Source: Climacteris rufus
Taxonomy: Eukaryota; Chordata; Aves; Passeriformes; Climacteridae
DNA: 64,000 bases
Assembly: GCA_013398175.1 (NCBI GenBank)
Contig: VZRZ01005957.1
Span: forward strand, 372,498-436,497
Reading direction: 5' to 3'
The translations under genes and the position numbers were made by a program. Within the stretch, counting starts at the first letter, position 1. Each line of letters starts with the position of its first letter. The notes under the pieces were generated by a model. It made no database searches. It was not told the origin of the DNA and saw nothing but the letters and a program-made list of their open reading frames with translations. Below are positions 34,700 through 47,900 of this stretch, in pieces.

Positions 34700-36298
34700 C
34701 CCTAGATCAAGTGGGGAAGGCAGGAAACAATCATGGCTGAGCAAGGACCTGCTCCTCAGACTGAGGAGTAGGAAAGAAATGCACAACCAGTGGAAGCAGG
34801 GACAGGTGACCAGAGGAGAGTATAGGGATATGGTTCAGATATGAAGGGGCAGGACAAGGAAAACTGAGGCACAGCTGGAACACAAATGTAAAAATAACAA
34901 GAAGGGATTCTGTGAGTACACAGGTCAGAAGAGAAAGGTCAAGGAGAGTGTACTCACTCTGATAAACAAGAAGAAAGCTGGTGACAGTAGATATGGAAAA
35001 GGCTGAGACAGTCAATGAGTTCTTGTGGTAGTTTGAGGAAAAACTGCGACAGTTCTTCACTTCAGTCTCCTTTGGCAGTCAGGCTTCCCATGTCCCCCAA
35101 CTCCCTGAGCTGGAGGAGTGAAGTTCCTCTCACTCTAAGCAGAAGGCAGCTTTGGGTCCAGTTGATAAAACTGAATAACTACAAGGACATATGGCTGGCA
35201 TCCCAGGGTTCTGAGGGAACTGGCTGATGTTGTTGCCAAGCCACTCTCCATCGTATTTGAAAAGTCACAACACTCAAGGGAAGTCCCTGCGGACCAGAAA
35301 AAGACAAAAATCACTCCTGTTATAAAAAGTGGAGAAAAGAAGATCCAGGGAACTACAGACCAGTGAGCCTCAACTCTGTGCCTGGGAAGATCATAAAGCG
35401 GATTCTCACAGAAGCAATGTTAAGGAACATTCAAAACGGTGCAGAGCTCTCAGACAGCCAACACCACTTCACTAGAGGCAAATTGTGCCTGATCAATTTG
35501 GGAACCTTCTATGACAGAATTATTGCACCCGTTGACAAGTGAAGACTGATAGATGTCTACCTTGCCTTCTGTAAGTCCTTTGACAGTCATATACAAAACC
35601 TTGGTCTCCAAACTGGAGAGATACAGGTTTGAAGGGTGAATTACTCCATGGATAAGTCATTGGCTGGATGGCTGCAGCCAGAGAGTTGTGGTCAATGGCC
35701 CTATGTCCAGGTGGAGGCTGGTGATGAGGCTCCTCAGAGCTGTCTTGGGACCAGGACCCTTTAATGTCTTTATCAGTGACACAGACAGGGGGATCAAGTG
35801 CACCCTCAGCACATTTGCGGATGACAGAACCTGAGCAGTGCAGTTGACACAGAAGGACAGACTGCCATCTGGAGAAGTGGACCCACAAGAACCTCATAAA
35901 GTTCAACAAGACCAAGTGCAAGTTGCTGCACCTTGGTCAGGGCAATCCCAGATATGAGTACAGACTGGAGAAGAACTCATTGAGAGCAGTCCTGCTGCGA
36001 AAGGCATTGGGGCTCTCATGGCTGAAAAGCTGGGCCTGACCCAGCCCTGTGCACTCACAGCCCAGAAAGCCAAACATGTCCTGGGCTGCATCCAAAGCGG
36101 TGTGGCCACCAGGGAGCAGGGAAGGGGGATTCTGCCCCTCTGCTCTGCTCTGGTAAGACCCCACCTTGAGTGCTGAATCCACCTCTGGGGCCCTTAACAT
36201 AAGAAGGCCATGGACCTGTTGGAACAGCCCAGAGGAGGACCACAAGGATGATCAGGGGACTGGAGCATCTTTCCAATGAGGACAGGCTGAGACTTGGG
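34700..36298 (+). mobile_element. CR1 LINE, part of degraded ORF2 and 3' region, left part
   Basis: On the + strand, 34703-34844 reads SWLSKDLLLRLRSRKEMH...WKQGQV then EYRDMVQ, the CR1 ORF2 linker before the reverse transcriptase, and then a stop. Later wording includes GNYRPVSL-like sequence near 35345-35370 and the FNKTKCKLLH-like RT end near 35900-35935, across several frames with stops and shifts. It is therefore a dead, 5'-truncated copy. The element is cut at 36298 by an inserted LTR and resumes at 36955. The left boundary is approximate. Confidence 0.88.
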
Positions 36299-36948
36299 TA
36301 ATGCTGGCTCCGGGGGCTTGCTCAAGGCCACTCAGCGCTATTCTGGGAGTGACCCTGGTTTCCTGGGGGCTGCCGCGTGCAGTGTCCCCAAACACAGGGC
36401 GTCCTCCGGCAGCTCTGTTAGCGCTGGCTCCTCTGGGTGAGAGAGAGTCCCGGGCCGATAGTGTGGGTGCAGGCGAGGACAAAGACCCGGAGAAGGGCCC
36501 TGGCGTGATTTCCAGCTCTTTTATTTCCCGGGGAGAGGCAGCAGGGAAGGCAGGAGAGGCAGGGGAGAGTCCGGGGTCCAGGAGAGGCGGCACAGGGATC
36601 CAGGAGAGCTGAAGGCTTCATAACCAGGAGCAGGGACACAGGAACAGCAGGGGATTTATAGCGATACAAGCAGGGGAAAGTAGCCAATTGGGGTACAGGG
36701 ATTAGCATGTAACCAATAGAGAAATTAACTGCTACGAAGTTTCTAGAACATAGCCTTTTACAGAACATGAAGTAACGGGGTAACTAACCAATGAACTGAA
36801 ACATATAAACAATGTTGCAAGGGATGCTGGGGGTGAACCAAAAAGCTCACCCTGAGCACAGAGTATGACTCAGATGGTGGCAACCTCAGGCTGTGCCCAC
36901 CAGTTTTGAGCCTGTGGGGCTGTGGCTTGTGCCACATACCCTGCCACA
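36299..36948 (-). mobile_element. Solo LTR, ERVK-like, 650 bp, inserted in a CR1
   Basis: CTTGGG occurs at 36293-36298 and again at 36949-36954, and joining the flanks at this hexamer restores continuous CR1 sequence, so this is a clean insertion with a 6-bp target duplication. Read on the minus strand it starts TGTGGCAGGG. It has ATTGG motifs, a TATA box CTATAAAT (36654-36661) and a poly(A) signal AATAAA (36520-36525) about 130 bp further on, then a GC-rich U5 ending GCCAGCATTA. The end is TA rather than CA. It shares layout and some wording (CTCTATTGGTT) with the LTR at 31854-32454. No internal region is present, so it is a solo LTR. Confidence 0.88.
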
Positions 36949-37333
36949 CTTGGGGTTGTTGATTCTGGAGAAGTAAAGGCTCCAGCGAGACCATTTAGCA
37001 ACTTTCCAGTACATAAAGAGGGCTTCTAAAAAAGGAGCACAGCAACTATTTACATGGGCATGTGGTGACGGGACAAGGGGAAATTAATCTAGAATAAAAG
37101 AGGGGAGCTTTAGATTAGATATTAGGTGGAAATTTTTTACTGTGAGTGTGATGAGACATTGGAAAATGTTGCTTAGGGAGGTTGTGGATGTCCCATTCCT
37201 GGAAGCGTTGGATGAGGTTCTCAGCAACCTGATCTATTGAAAGGTGTCCTTTGTCCATGGCAGAGGAGTTGGAATTAGAAGATTTTTAAGGTCCCTTCCA
37301 ACCCAAACCATTCTATGATACCATGATTCTAAG
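36949..37333 (+). mobile_element. CR1 LINE, right part with 3' terminus
   Basis: The CR1 at 34700-36298 resumes after the LTR: GGTTGTTGATTCTGGAGAAG, AAGGCTCCAG, then ATTAGATATTAGGTGGAA, ending AACCCAAACCATTCTATG and ATTCTAAG, the degenerate terminal octamers. This fixes the orientation as +. The first six bases are the second copy of the target duplication. Confidence 0.9.
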
Positions 37334-38269
37334 AATAATTAATTAGTAGAACCATTTGTAGTATCCAAACAGAGAAACATGGAGATCTGACCAAGTTCAT
37401 TTTTATACAAAAGTCTGTTGCTAACATTTGCAGTATGCACGGGGGATGGTACAAGTGTTGTAACTCCAATGATCTAAAGACATAGGTAGGGAAACATGAA
37501 TATGCAAAGGTGTTAATTTTATTGAGTCACTCAGTGTATTTAAAAATGCAGAGACTTTGGATTGCCTTGAATATTCTGAAGTCAAGCCACAGTAAGGCAG
37601 GATACTAGTTAATATGTTTAAAATGCACAATATTGTTACAAATATTTATAATGGGAAGGGTTGTGGAGCTGAAAAAGAACAAAACAGACTTTGTCTGCTT
37701 ACACAATAATTATATCAGAAGGACCTTCTCCCACTACATAATTTTTTTGCTGTAAAACACCCTAAAATTATTCTGGCCCTGAAAAAGTGCCTGCAGGATG
37801 TATTTTGCTGTGTTTCTCTGACCCCATAGTTACCTATGTGAGATGGCTGAAGAAAGCACTGACTAACCTCATGGTGTCTGTCCTTTATATCATGGTGAGT
37901 TGTTCAAGCTCTCCTTCCTAACATTTTCAGAGAACATCATGTTTCTGCCATGCATGGATTTGAAGATTGTTAAACATCCTTTTCTATTAATCTACAATTA
38001 TTTGCAGACTTGTCCCTTCAGTGTTTTGGGTTTTTTTGTAAGAACTACTTGGCTATGGAAGGTTTCAAAACATCCCCATTATCTATAATTGTCAGAAGAC
38101 CTTGATTTACTTAATGTTGTACCCAAGCAGACAGGTCCACTTTTTGCATGGCAATTGGTATCAGATTTAATGGGAAAAAAATACATGTTGAACATGAAAA
38201 AAAGAATTCATTCCATGTAAAAGGCTGAGGTCTAGACAAAGAAAAAATTAAGTATTCTTTTTTTTTTTT

Positions 38270-38273
38270 NNNN
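38270..38273. other. Assembly gap, 4 Ns
   Basis: Four Ns lie between a T-run and an A-run. AAAAAATTAAGT followed by a T-run occurs on both sides (about 38241-38269 and 38274-38309), so the flanks are direct repeats. Confidence 0.98.
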
Positions 38274-40330
38274 AAAAAAAAAAAAAATTAAGTTCTTTTT
38301 TTTTTTTTTGAGGCCTACCAGTTTGTAAGTCTTATATGCTTTATAAAATTATTGTTGTTTGTTTTCCATCAGCTGCGTATTAAATATTCTTTTTTTGTTA
38401 TTTCCATCCATCAATTACATGCTAAATTAAGACTTTCAGCATGTGCTCATGTGCCCTAAACTGCATGTAATTCTGTCTTGTGGCTAAGACACCTGAAACC
38501 CCAGGGGAGGCTTTCCTCTGAGTACCAGACCGCTGCACTCTACTCAGTTATTCATTCTCTAAGACAACAGAACAATTTTTTTTTCTAGATTTTTGAAAAC
38601 TTGAGAAATAACTGAACAGTTTTGCAGAATGAATATGACACTTCTGTCTGTGAAACTGATAAATTCATTTCTTTTAACCAAAAGTAAATGCAAATGTAGC
38701 AATCATTTGCTATAGGTAAATAGGACACTGACAGTTCACAGGACATAAAAATTCCAATTTCCATGTCATACAGTGTGCTTTTTCTCAGGTTTTGTTTATA
38801 TATCAAGGCTGGTTTTATTTATGCACTTCTGTGCCAGAGGAACTGGAACTGAGCATCTTGTTCTGAGCAAACTTCTGCAAAACGGTATATGTATTGGAGT
38901 TATTGGGCTTTTACACTGTAAATATATCGGTTTAGGTAAGATGGAGCCTATTCTATGTATTTAAAAACAGAAGACAGAGAAACAGCCAAAACAAACAAAA
39001 AACCCCTTCTAAATATGAAGTGTACTCCTCCAAGAAAATGCAAGGACTTCTTTGTGTAAGAATTTCTTTTGGGAATAGGCTGGGTTTATGACACTTGGGA
39101 ACTCTGAAAAAAAAATTTATCTCCTATTTAATTTTTATTGCGACCTCAGCTTTGAGCACATTTTTTATATGTAAAGAAACTTCATCAAAATACATGAGGC
39201 ACTCTCCTACCAAAATGGAAAAATAAAGAAACTAACACAAACACCCAAAAGAACCCTGCCTACAAAACCATGAAATTGTCTAATGACCTTGGGCAAGAAG
39301 ATTTTTTAGTATTCTCCTCAACTGTGCTATGCATACAGCCAGCATCTTGCTTAGTTTTTAGCTATTGCAGCATATTGAACATCAGGTTTTGTTAAGCAGC
39401 TTGCAATGACACTTGAATTTTTCCTAAGTGATTATAGTTCATTTAGGCTTCATTAGAGAAAATGAGTAGTACAGATTATCCTTTCTAACGTGCATGTTTT
39501 AAATTTATCAACACTAAATTTTAGGAAATTAAACTCTGTCCATTTATTTTGATTCCATTACTCCTGCAGAAATGTTTCAGTCAGTTTCCATCCTGACTAT
39601 CTAATGTGGATTTTCCATGTGTTCTCATTTAATGTTGTTTTTCAGAATGTTGTTTTTACTGTTTCACAGTCAAATTGGAGACATTGCTGCTGTTTTTTCA
39701 CCAAATTAAATGTTGATTTTCTTTTCCTCTTTGTCTTGTGTCTCTTAGCCAGCTCTTATTTGATAATGACATTTTAGGGCTTGCACTTTTACTGAACTAC
39801 TTGTGTTTACTACACAAACATCTGCTTCCCTGCATCACCTATCTTTAGCTGCTCTTTCCTTATATTGCTGCTATACACAGCTCAGCAGGACAACACAGCA
39901 GCTCAAACTGTTCACAGCCCAGGTCCATAGTTCACCCTCAGATAAGCTTATATATTGATGTGGATGTAAATATCTGAGAGACATCATATTAGTCTCTTAG
40001 ACTAAACCACCAGCAGAAACAGTAGCTAGGTGACTGGGATTTCATGTGTTCAAATCTTCAAACTTTTAAAAAATGTTTCAAAATGTTAACAGTCCAAATA
40101 AACTGTGTCAGTCAAGTGGTTCACAACTATGAGGAAAGCAATTCCTTAGCTTTATACATGTCTGTAGACTACTTCAGCTGAGTACAAACTTTCCTTCACA
40201 GTTTTTGTGCAAAAGGAATCTTACTCTATTTGACCCTGTAGAATTGCACATAGCATCCTTGACAGTACAATAAAACCAAGAGTTTACGCTCTGCTTTTGT
40301 TTTATTACCAACATTTCAGAATGCAATGGT

Positions 40331-40347
40331 GGGTGTGTGTGTGTGTA
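40331..40347. repeat. (GT)n microsatellite
   Basis: About seven GT units after GGG. Confidence 0.85.
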
Positions 40348-43300
40348 TTTTATGATGCCCACAAAAGCACCCTATGCAGCTTATATTCAGCCTTTAGCAC
40401 AGCTGTTTCTCTGATGCAGAGACTTGTTCAATATTCCGTCTGTAATAACTATTTCATTTACAAATATGCATGAAGTGTCCTGTTTCCCTGAACACGGTAG
40501 AAGAGAACAAGACCTAGAGTTCTTCATGTGCATCAGTACATGAAAGTCCCCTGTCTTCATCCTGCATCTACATCTGGTTCCCTCATGTGTTCCTATTGTG
40601 GCTCCAAGAATGAAACAGCTACAAACCGATACTGTATTGTAATCCCATGTGCTTAAGCAGCAGCTCTAACCTGCTGTCTGACTTAGTCCTTGGCCTTTTC
40701 TTCAGTGTTTGCAGCATTCTTTGTTATTGTCAAATCTGATGGAGTATGTGACATACCATTATTATACCATCACTATACATTAATATTTTAAAAAATTAAA
40801 AATAAAAATTCCTGACTGAAAAAGTCTGAGTAAAGCATGAGTAGAAGCATACAGAAAATACACCAGTGGATGCCAGTGAAACAGTAAGAATTAGTTTAAT
40901 AACTTCAGTCCTGGCATCCCAGCTGTCTATTCACTGAAGAGGAGCATCACTACACAGGTTGTTTATTAGCAGATATTTAAAGGAAGATAATATAATGTTC
41001 CTTTTTACAGACAAAGACATCTTGGGAGAATGTGTGGTGGTTACTATTAGAATAATGAAACATGTTTCCCATCCAGGTTGAAGTTATCAGTAAGTCAGAG
41101 GAGAGGTTTGGTGGCATCTTGACATGTGAGAAACGTGAGGAGTTTTCTACAGAAATATTCCAACCAGAAGAAGTTATCTGGAATTTCCAGATAAAGAATA
41201 AAATTTTTATTCCATTTTTTCCCTTAGTGCTGAAAAAAAGACCCAGATCACTTTAAGTTCATTTCAAGGTCAAACGTGGATATTTGATGTCCAAATATCA
41301 TACACCACATTGAAGGCCCTCGGGAAGCCCTGAAAATGAGAGGCTAGCAGTTCTTTTCATGACTTGTGGGCAAGATTGGAAAGAGGGATGATTTAGTATT
41401 TGAATCTATTTTATGCATCTGTGAGAGCACAGCTCTAACCATTATATGGATATTCTAATTGACAGTCCACAGCTAGACTCATAAATCCATATTGAGGCAC
41501 TTGAACAACCAAGCTAGTTTAGCAGAGCTCATCACCTGAATTCACAGCTCAAGACAACATGAATCCAAATTCTAGATGTCCTTTCTCTGAAAATGTCATC
41601 AACTTTGAAGTGTTCCAGCACAGTATGGGTTGCAACCAAATGAAATCAATCCAAATAAAATCTGTTAGGACACTACAGTTAAAATCTGTCAGTGATTTAT
41701 ACAGCAATACTTCAGATTACAAATTAAAATACTTCACTTCCTCTTGCCCTAATCTGGAAATTAAGAATTATGATGTTTGCTTTTTTTTTCCCCTGTCTGA
41801 TCAAAGGTTTTAGACCTCATGCTCCTCATAATGTGGCCTTGGATCTACCTGTGCCACCTTACTCCCTGCCTTGAATTTGAAGTAAACACTAAGACTGTTG
41901 CAATCAGGATTAGAGCCCAGGTGTCCTGATGCTTGCAGACTTATACTTAACAGGGCAAACAACACTGACTGTTTTACCCTTAATTCCTTGGCTAAAAATC
42001 TGCAGACATGGAGTGAGTATGCATCATGCCTGAGGTATAAACTGGGGGAAAAGGTGTTTGTACCATCTTTAAGGGTCAGGCTAGAGGGCATTGTCCTCAG
42101 TTTCCGTCTACACTGGTATAGTGGTGGGTCTCTCTCTTCTCTCAGCCTTTAGCATTTATACCTGTGTTTAAAAGTATTATGTATTCTTTTTAAAACCATG
42201 AACAAAGGTGAGGGATAGAGGCCTACAGGAATCAATTTTTCACTACCTATTGTTTCTCTGTATGAGGGTTCTATAACATAAGTCATTTATTTAACTGCGA
42301 GGTATGCTTAAAGTGGTTGGCTAGAAATCTCTGAGCTTCAGTGAAGTAAGAGGAGCAAGCTGTTCATTTAATCAGCACATTTAATTCATCCTGCTTTGCA
42401 TGCTATGCCACACTGTCTTCTTTCCATATAAGGATTCTGTGGTATCTTTCTGCAGCACCCCTGCCTCTCTTCTGCAAGCAGCCAAAGATGGCTTTGTGCA
42501 TGTTGCTTATATATGCTATAGGCCCAACTCCCTTTTGGTGTGCAATGTAGCAGCTACCTCCTTCTTGTATATCTCTTCTTTTCAGGTGAGTTGTTTATAT
42601 TCAAGGTTGCTTTTTTTTTTTCCCCACACTGACTGAGAGCATGTTCTGAATTTATCTTGCTTTTAAATATTTATCTTTGCACTGTGTGACCAAGTGGGAA
42701 GTGAATCAGCAAACAGTTTCGATTATATTAAGAATTTGTATCATTTTAAGGTATCTTCTGCCTTTAGATATTTCATTTTGTTTATTAGTGGTTATTCATC
42801 AGATTTCTCTTTAAGCAACCATTGTTTAGAATGCAAAGAGCATTTTCTAATGCTATGCAAAAAAATATAAAAACGTTCAAAGATAAATTGAGGAGAGGGA
42901 GCAAAGATTTTCTAATTTAACAATCATATTCTATTAAAAAATTTACAGCATATTTGTTCCAGGATTTAGTAAAATTATTTGTTTTTTCCCTCAGACTTAC
43001 AAATGATACATACACATATAACATGTATTTTACAATAAATTAATAGGACCTTTTGTATCACTTTCAGTAGTCTCTATTTTTTTAATCTGGTTTAACTTCT
43101 TGTTCTAAATTATTTAAGGACAGTGAAGCACTTCAACCTTCAGAGATTTTCTACCACAAATGTTAGAAAACGTACCTGATTATATCTTCGTATCTCTACA
43201 TGCATACCCCTCTTTACTCAACTGAATGGCTTTCAGATAACTTGTAATTTCCTTCAGTCACATCCTCTCTTCCATGCTAAGTTGTTCCCTTGCCAGATGT

Positions 43301-43744
43301 CCAGAGGATAGAAGTTAAAATTTGTTTATGGAATGATTGATCTATTATTGATTGATTCTGTTATCTTCTCTTCTTCCATATGGAAGACTGAAGCTATCAG
43401 CGCTCACCTGGAGGTCATGGGATTGCCACGGGAAGCACTATGTCCATGAGACAAGCTCTGTTTCTCTGAATGCATTCTGCATGTTCCCCAGGGGCTCTGT
43501 GGCTCTAAAGAAAAGAGAGTAGTTCAATTGCATTGCAACTGAAGTAGTAGTTCAGTTGCATTCTGCTTCCCCTCCCAAACCTCCCACGTCTGTGCTTCAG
43601 ATCGGCCTTGGATCGCAATAAATTCATTCATATGGACTGTGTCTGAGAGAGGTAGTCAACAGCTGTATCTCTGAACACAAGCCCTGATGAGACTGAATGC
43701 CCTACTTGAAATTTCTTCTGATATTTGGTTTGTTTGGGGTTTTT

Positions 43745-43765
43745 TGTGTGTGTGTGTGTGTGTGT
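43745..43765. repeat. (TG)n microsatellite
   Basis: About ten TG units following a T run. Confidence 0.9.
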
Positions 43766-44910
43766 TAAAAGATTGTTATTGATCTTCTCTTTACCACTTG
43801 ATAGGTCCCACTGGCAATTCCCCAGCCTGTAGATCCACAATCCATCATATAAAAGCCTACTGACAGAGGGCACCTTTTGTCTGTGAGTAGAGCTATCAAT
43901 AGAATCCTTGTTTTAGAGGACAATCTGGAGGTGACCTTTTAGCTGTCTTGGGTAAATCTTGAAATCTACCCTCACACCACAGTAAAACTACCCAGAGCCA
44001 GGAACTAAGCACTTAAATTTCATTCAGTGTCTGTGATCTGCAGCCCCCTTGCTTATGGGGTTAAATGAGATCAGCAGCATACATTGCTAAGAAGAGGACA
44101 AGGGTTAGCTGAAGTTTCTGAGGTGTAAAGGTTTTATACCCAATGATTGCTTACTCTAGTCCCAGGAGATACTGACAAAGGCATCTATAAATGAAGCCAG
44201 GTTTGCTGTAACCTCCCACTCAGCTGTGAACAACAGAGACCTACCGCACTTTCAAATGTTGCTATGCAGAATTTAACTTCAGTGGAATCGAGGAATTTTC
44301 CTAGATTAAATCAGCCAGAGCCTCACTTTGTTGTGGGATCTGGTGGTTAATACCATCAGGCTTTTCGGATGTGTTTCTCCTCCTTTCAATCTTTCTTAGC
44401 TCTGCTGTCAGTGTAGGAAAACACAGGGTTACCCCCACAAACACACTCACTGTGATTGAGGCACCACTTCGGGCAAAGAGATCAGATGATGAAAGGAGGC
44501 TGGATGTCAGGGATGGTAACCCTTCCACAGTTCTGCCCTGCTCACAGAGGTGTACTCAGCTGACCTGAGTCTGAGACAAGCCAAGCCCTGCATTTGTCGT
44601 TTTTCCTTTACCCTATACCTTGTAAAGACAAACTCATTCATTCACAATCACTGTTTTGAAATTGTAGGCTTTCATTTCTGGCTGTGCATCAGTAATGTTT
44701 TATTCTTTTGGTTTTTCAGTACATTCATTCACTCTACTCCACAATGCACAGCAATTCTACTGATGAACTTATGACTTTCTGATACTTGTCCTTATAACCT
44801 TTCCAAACAACGATTACTGTCTACCCAAGCACCTTTTTATTGAACACATTTATGTCCTCTGAGGGGGGTCTGTACCCAGAGAAGAAAGTGACAAAGTCCC
44901 AGTAAGACAA

Positions 44911-44943
44911 CTTTCTTTTTTTTTTCTTTTTTTTTTTTTTTTT
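44911..44943. repeat. T-rich tract
   Basis: About 33 bases of T with isolated C interruptions. Confidence 0.85.
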
Positions 44944-47900
44944 ACCAGAAAGAAGCTCTAACCTTAGAAATATTTTAATGCACATGGTTCAAACAACATG
45001 CTTTAAAGACCTCACAGGTAGAGTGAGATAAACTTTAATTTTTGAAAGTTCAGCATGAGCCTTGGGAGAGGTTAGACTCTAGTATATTGAAATGCCACTG
45101 TGTTCAGTTTTCAAAAGCATTAAAAAGTTTTACTTCTAATCTCCAAGTATTTTACTAGAATGTTGTATTTAGGCCTGAATGGGTTGCTGTCAACTTCTGC
45201 AATACTCAGGATTTCCTTTTAATTCTGGCTTTTGGGGTCAGGAAAAAACACTATACTTTTGTTTGCAGAACTGTGATGGAGAACAAAATTCAAATATTTA
45301 CTAGCTAGGGCTTGAGAGGCAAATAGATACATAGATGTGTACACATATGTATCTATAAACCCAGTCTTTTGATTTGTAAATCATGTAGCAGCACTACTGT
45401 CATTCTGAATGAATACACAACCCATTTTTTATCTTTTTTTAAAAAAATCATACTTTATTTTTAATACTAGTCTGAAGTCTAATGCCTCCCTCCATTCTGA
45501 GTCAGCAGGAATAAACCTGCGGTTTACTTACTTGTGGGGTGAGTCAGCAAGACAATTCTGCCACCCTGTGCCAGACAGGATGCAGACAGGGAAATGGTTT
45601 ATACTGTTGCCTTTGGCCACTGGCAGCCCTCACAGAATGAATTTTGATCAGCAGTACCCCAAAAGCAGTGTGATCAGGCTAATTAAAAATTTACCCTCAG
45701 GGCCTCAAAGGGAAAAAAACCCCCAACCAATCCACCTCCCTAAAACCCCAGTACTGTTATGTAACTCATACTCATTTGGTTAACCAGCATCAGTTAACAG
45801 TGAAATTAAGACAGTTGCCATTTTGCTAATCCAGTTTCAGATATGCGTGAAAAAGTCAGAAGCTCATGTGTTCAGATGAAAACTGGGCCACAGGTATTAC
45901 AACTCAAAATTTCAGACCTCAAATCCCTTGTGATTGCAAGTGTATAGCGACACAGGGAAATTACTTCCAAAGAGGTATTGGTGCAAGGACACCGTGGAAG
46001 CATCAAAATTTAATATACAGGGGTTTAGTATAGTTCTGAATGTTTCCTTTGCTCTGCTTCCAGAGGATAACAACCTCAGTAACTTTAAAGACAAAATGCT
46101 GATAGGATTTACATCAATTTTGGTGTAAAATAGTATTAACAGAAGAAACATATCCTTGATGTTTTAGTAAAACAGTGCTGTCTGTCTTACCAAGAAGTAA
46201 GTAACTAATGTGATTGCCCTGACACTTGCAGGTTGCATGCTGCATGAATGCCTAACAAGGACAGTTAATGGTAATTTATCACAAATTGCTTCAATGACCA
46301 AGTAAGCTTTTTCAGTCATTAAAATTATGTCTGATTTGTTTTAACTCCTTCACTAATATTTAAACACAGGCATTCCAGAACACTATTTATGTGCATACAA
46401 GACTGAGTTGTTTATGAAAGAGTTAATGTGCAATACCTAATGAGAAAAATAACCCAAAATTATGTAAAACAACTGGACATAAGAGAAGTACTAGCAGAGT
46501 TCATTTAAACTTGAAAAAAAGTGAAAGTTAAAAAATAGAGGAAATAAAATCCAAACCAGTGAATTTGAAGAGAGAGAGAAACTTTGATGTCAATCCTGGT
46601 GAAACTGGTAGAAAGGGACTAATAGTGACAGGTATGGAATTAATTTCATAATGAGAGTTGACAGTAAAAACTCAGGGTTGACTCAGAGTTCCTGAGAATT
46701 GTTTAGTCAGAAGTTTCTTAAAATAGGGATGTCCTGCTGCCAGATACTTGCCATATATATCGTAAACATGAATCTGGATTTGCTATTTAAAAGAAAAGAC
46801 AAAAAAAATTAAATAACCCTTTGTGATCCAGCTCAGTGATAGCTATAGAACTCTCTGTACTGTTACAAAACAAAAGAATTTGACTCTGCCTGTGAGAACT
46901 TTGCCACTTCCAAAGTGCCAATCTTGTGCAGGTGCTCTTTGGGGCTGGAGGTGAGAGGCTGATAAGTAACCCTGGAAGTCCAAGAGTCTCTTTGGTAGGC
47001 AGTGCAATCCAGGGTTAAGGGACTGTTGCAGGTGCGGTGAAGAGGAAATACTAGATATGAGACTGTAGCACAAAAGAACTTCTTGAGCATAAGTATTGCT
47101 GGCTAACTATATATATTTTTCTAATCAGAAAAAACTCATCACTGTAAGAAAGAAAAACAGATCATGAGGACACATATCTGTCTGTATCTGTTTCATTATA
47201 GATTTATTCTTCTATATAAAAATACAAAATAGCAAGCAAAATTTTTTTTTAAGTGTCAGCAAATTGCTCTTTGACTTGAAAATATAATATACTCAAACAG
47301 ATGCTGTAGTTGTTTAGTAAATTTCTTCAGGACTCCCTTGTTTTATAGCTCTGTGTTTCAAATACCAGAGCTAGGATCAGCTGTATTGATTAGGGTCATT
47401 ACTCGGAATTCCAGTGACAGTCTGTGCAATCAACATAAATTGGTGATAAACAGAACCATTTATTTGGAAGCATCTGGAACATGAAAACAAGGGGATAATC
47501 AAAAGATATGCAAGTGCAGTCTGTATTTTGCCTTTTATTGTTTCCATGAATATTATTTTCCTATATACACTTTTTTTCAAACCTTTTTTTTTTTTTTTTT
47601 GGATTGTTTTCACTGTGCATGTGTGGTAGCAGCTTTGAAGTATGATAATTTAATGGCGGGTTTCTCAGTGGGGAGAAAATTAAAATGTACAGCCTTTTGT
47701 CTGTGTGGTGAGTTGTTAAATCGCTTCCCACAGTATGACACAGCTTGTGGCATTATACACGACATAAAAACTCTTCATTAACATGTGTCCTACTGTGAAA
47801 AATGTGCTATATTAGTTGGTCTGCCCATAAGTAAACCTTGTTGTAAGAGAGGATTTTGTACTCCTGTGAATAAGAATTAAATATTGAGATGGATTTATCT

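Noticed and set aside
36252..36768. Overlapping ORFs of 103-116 codons in GC-rich sequence
   Set aside because: They are chance frames within the solo LTR inserted in the CR1; GC richness explains the lack of stops.
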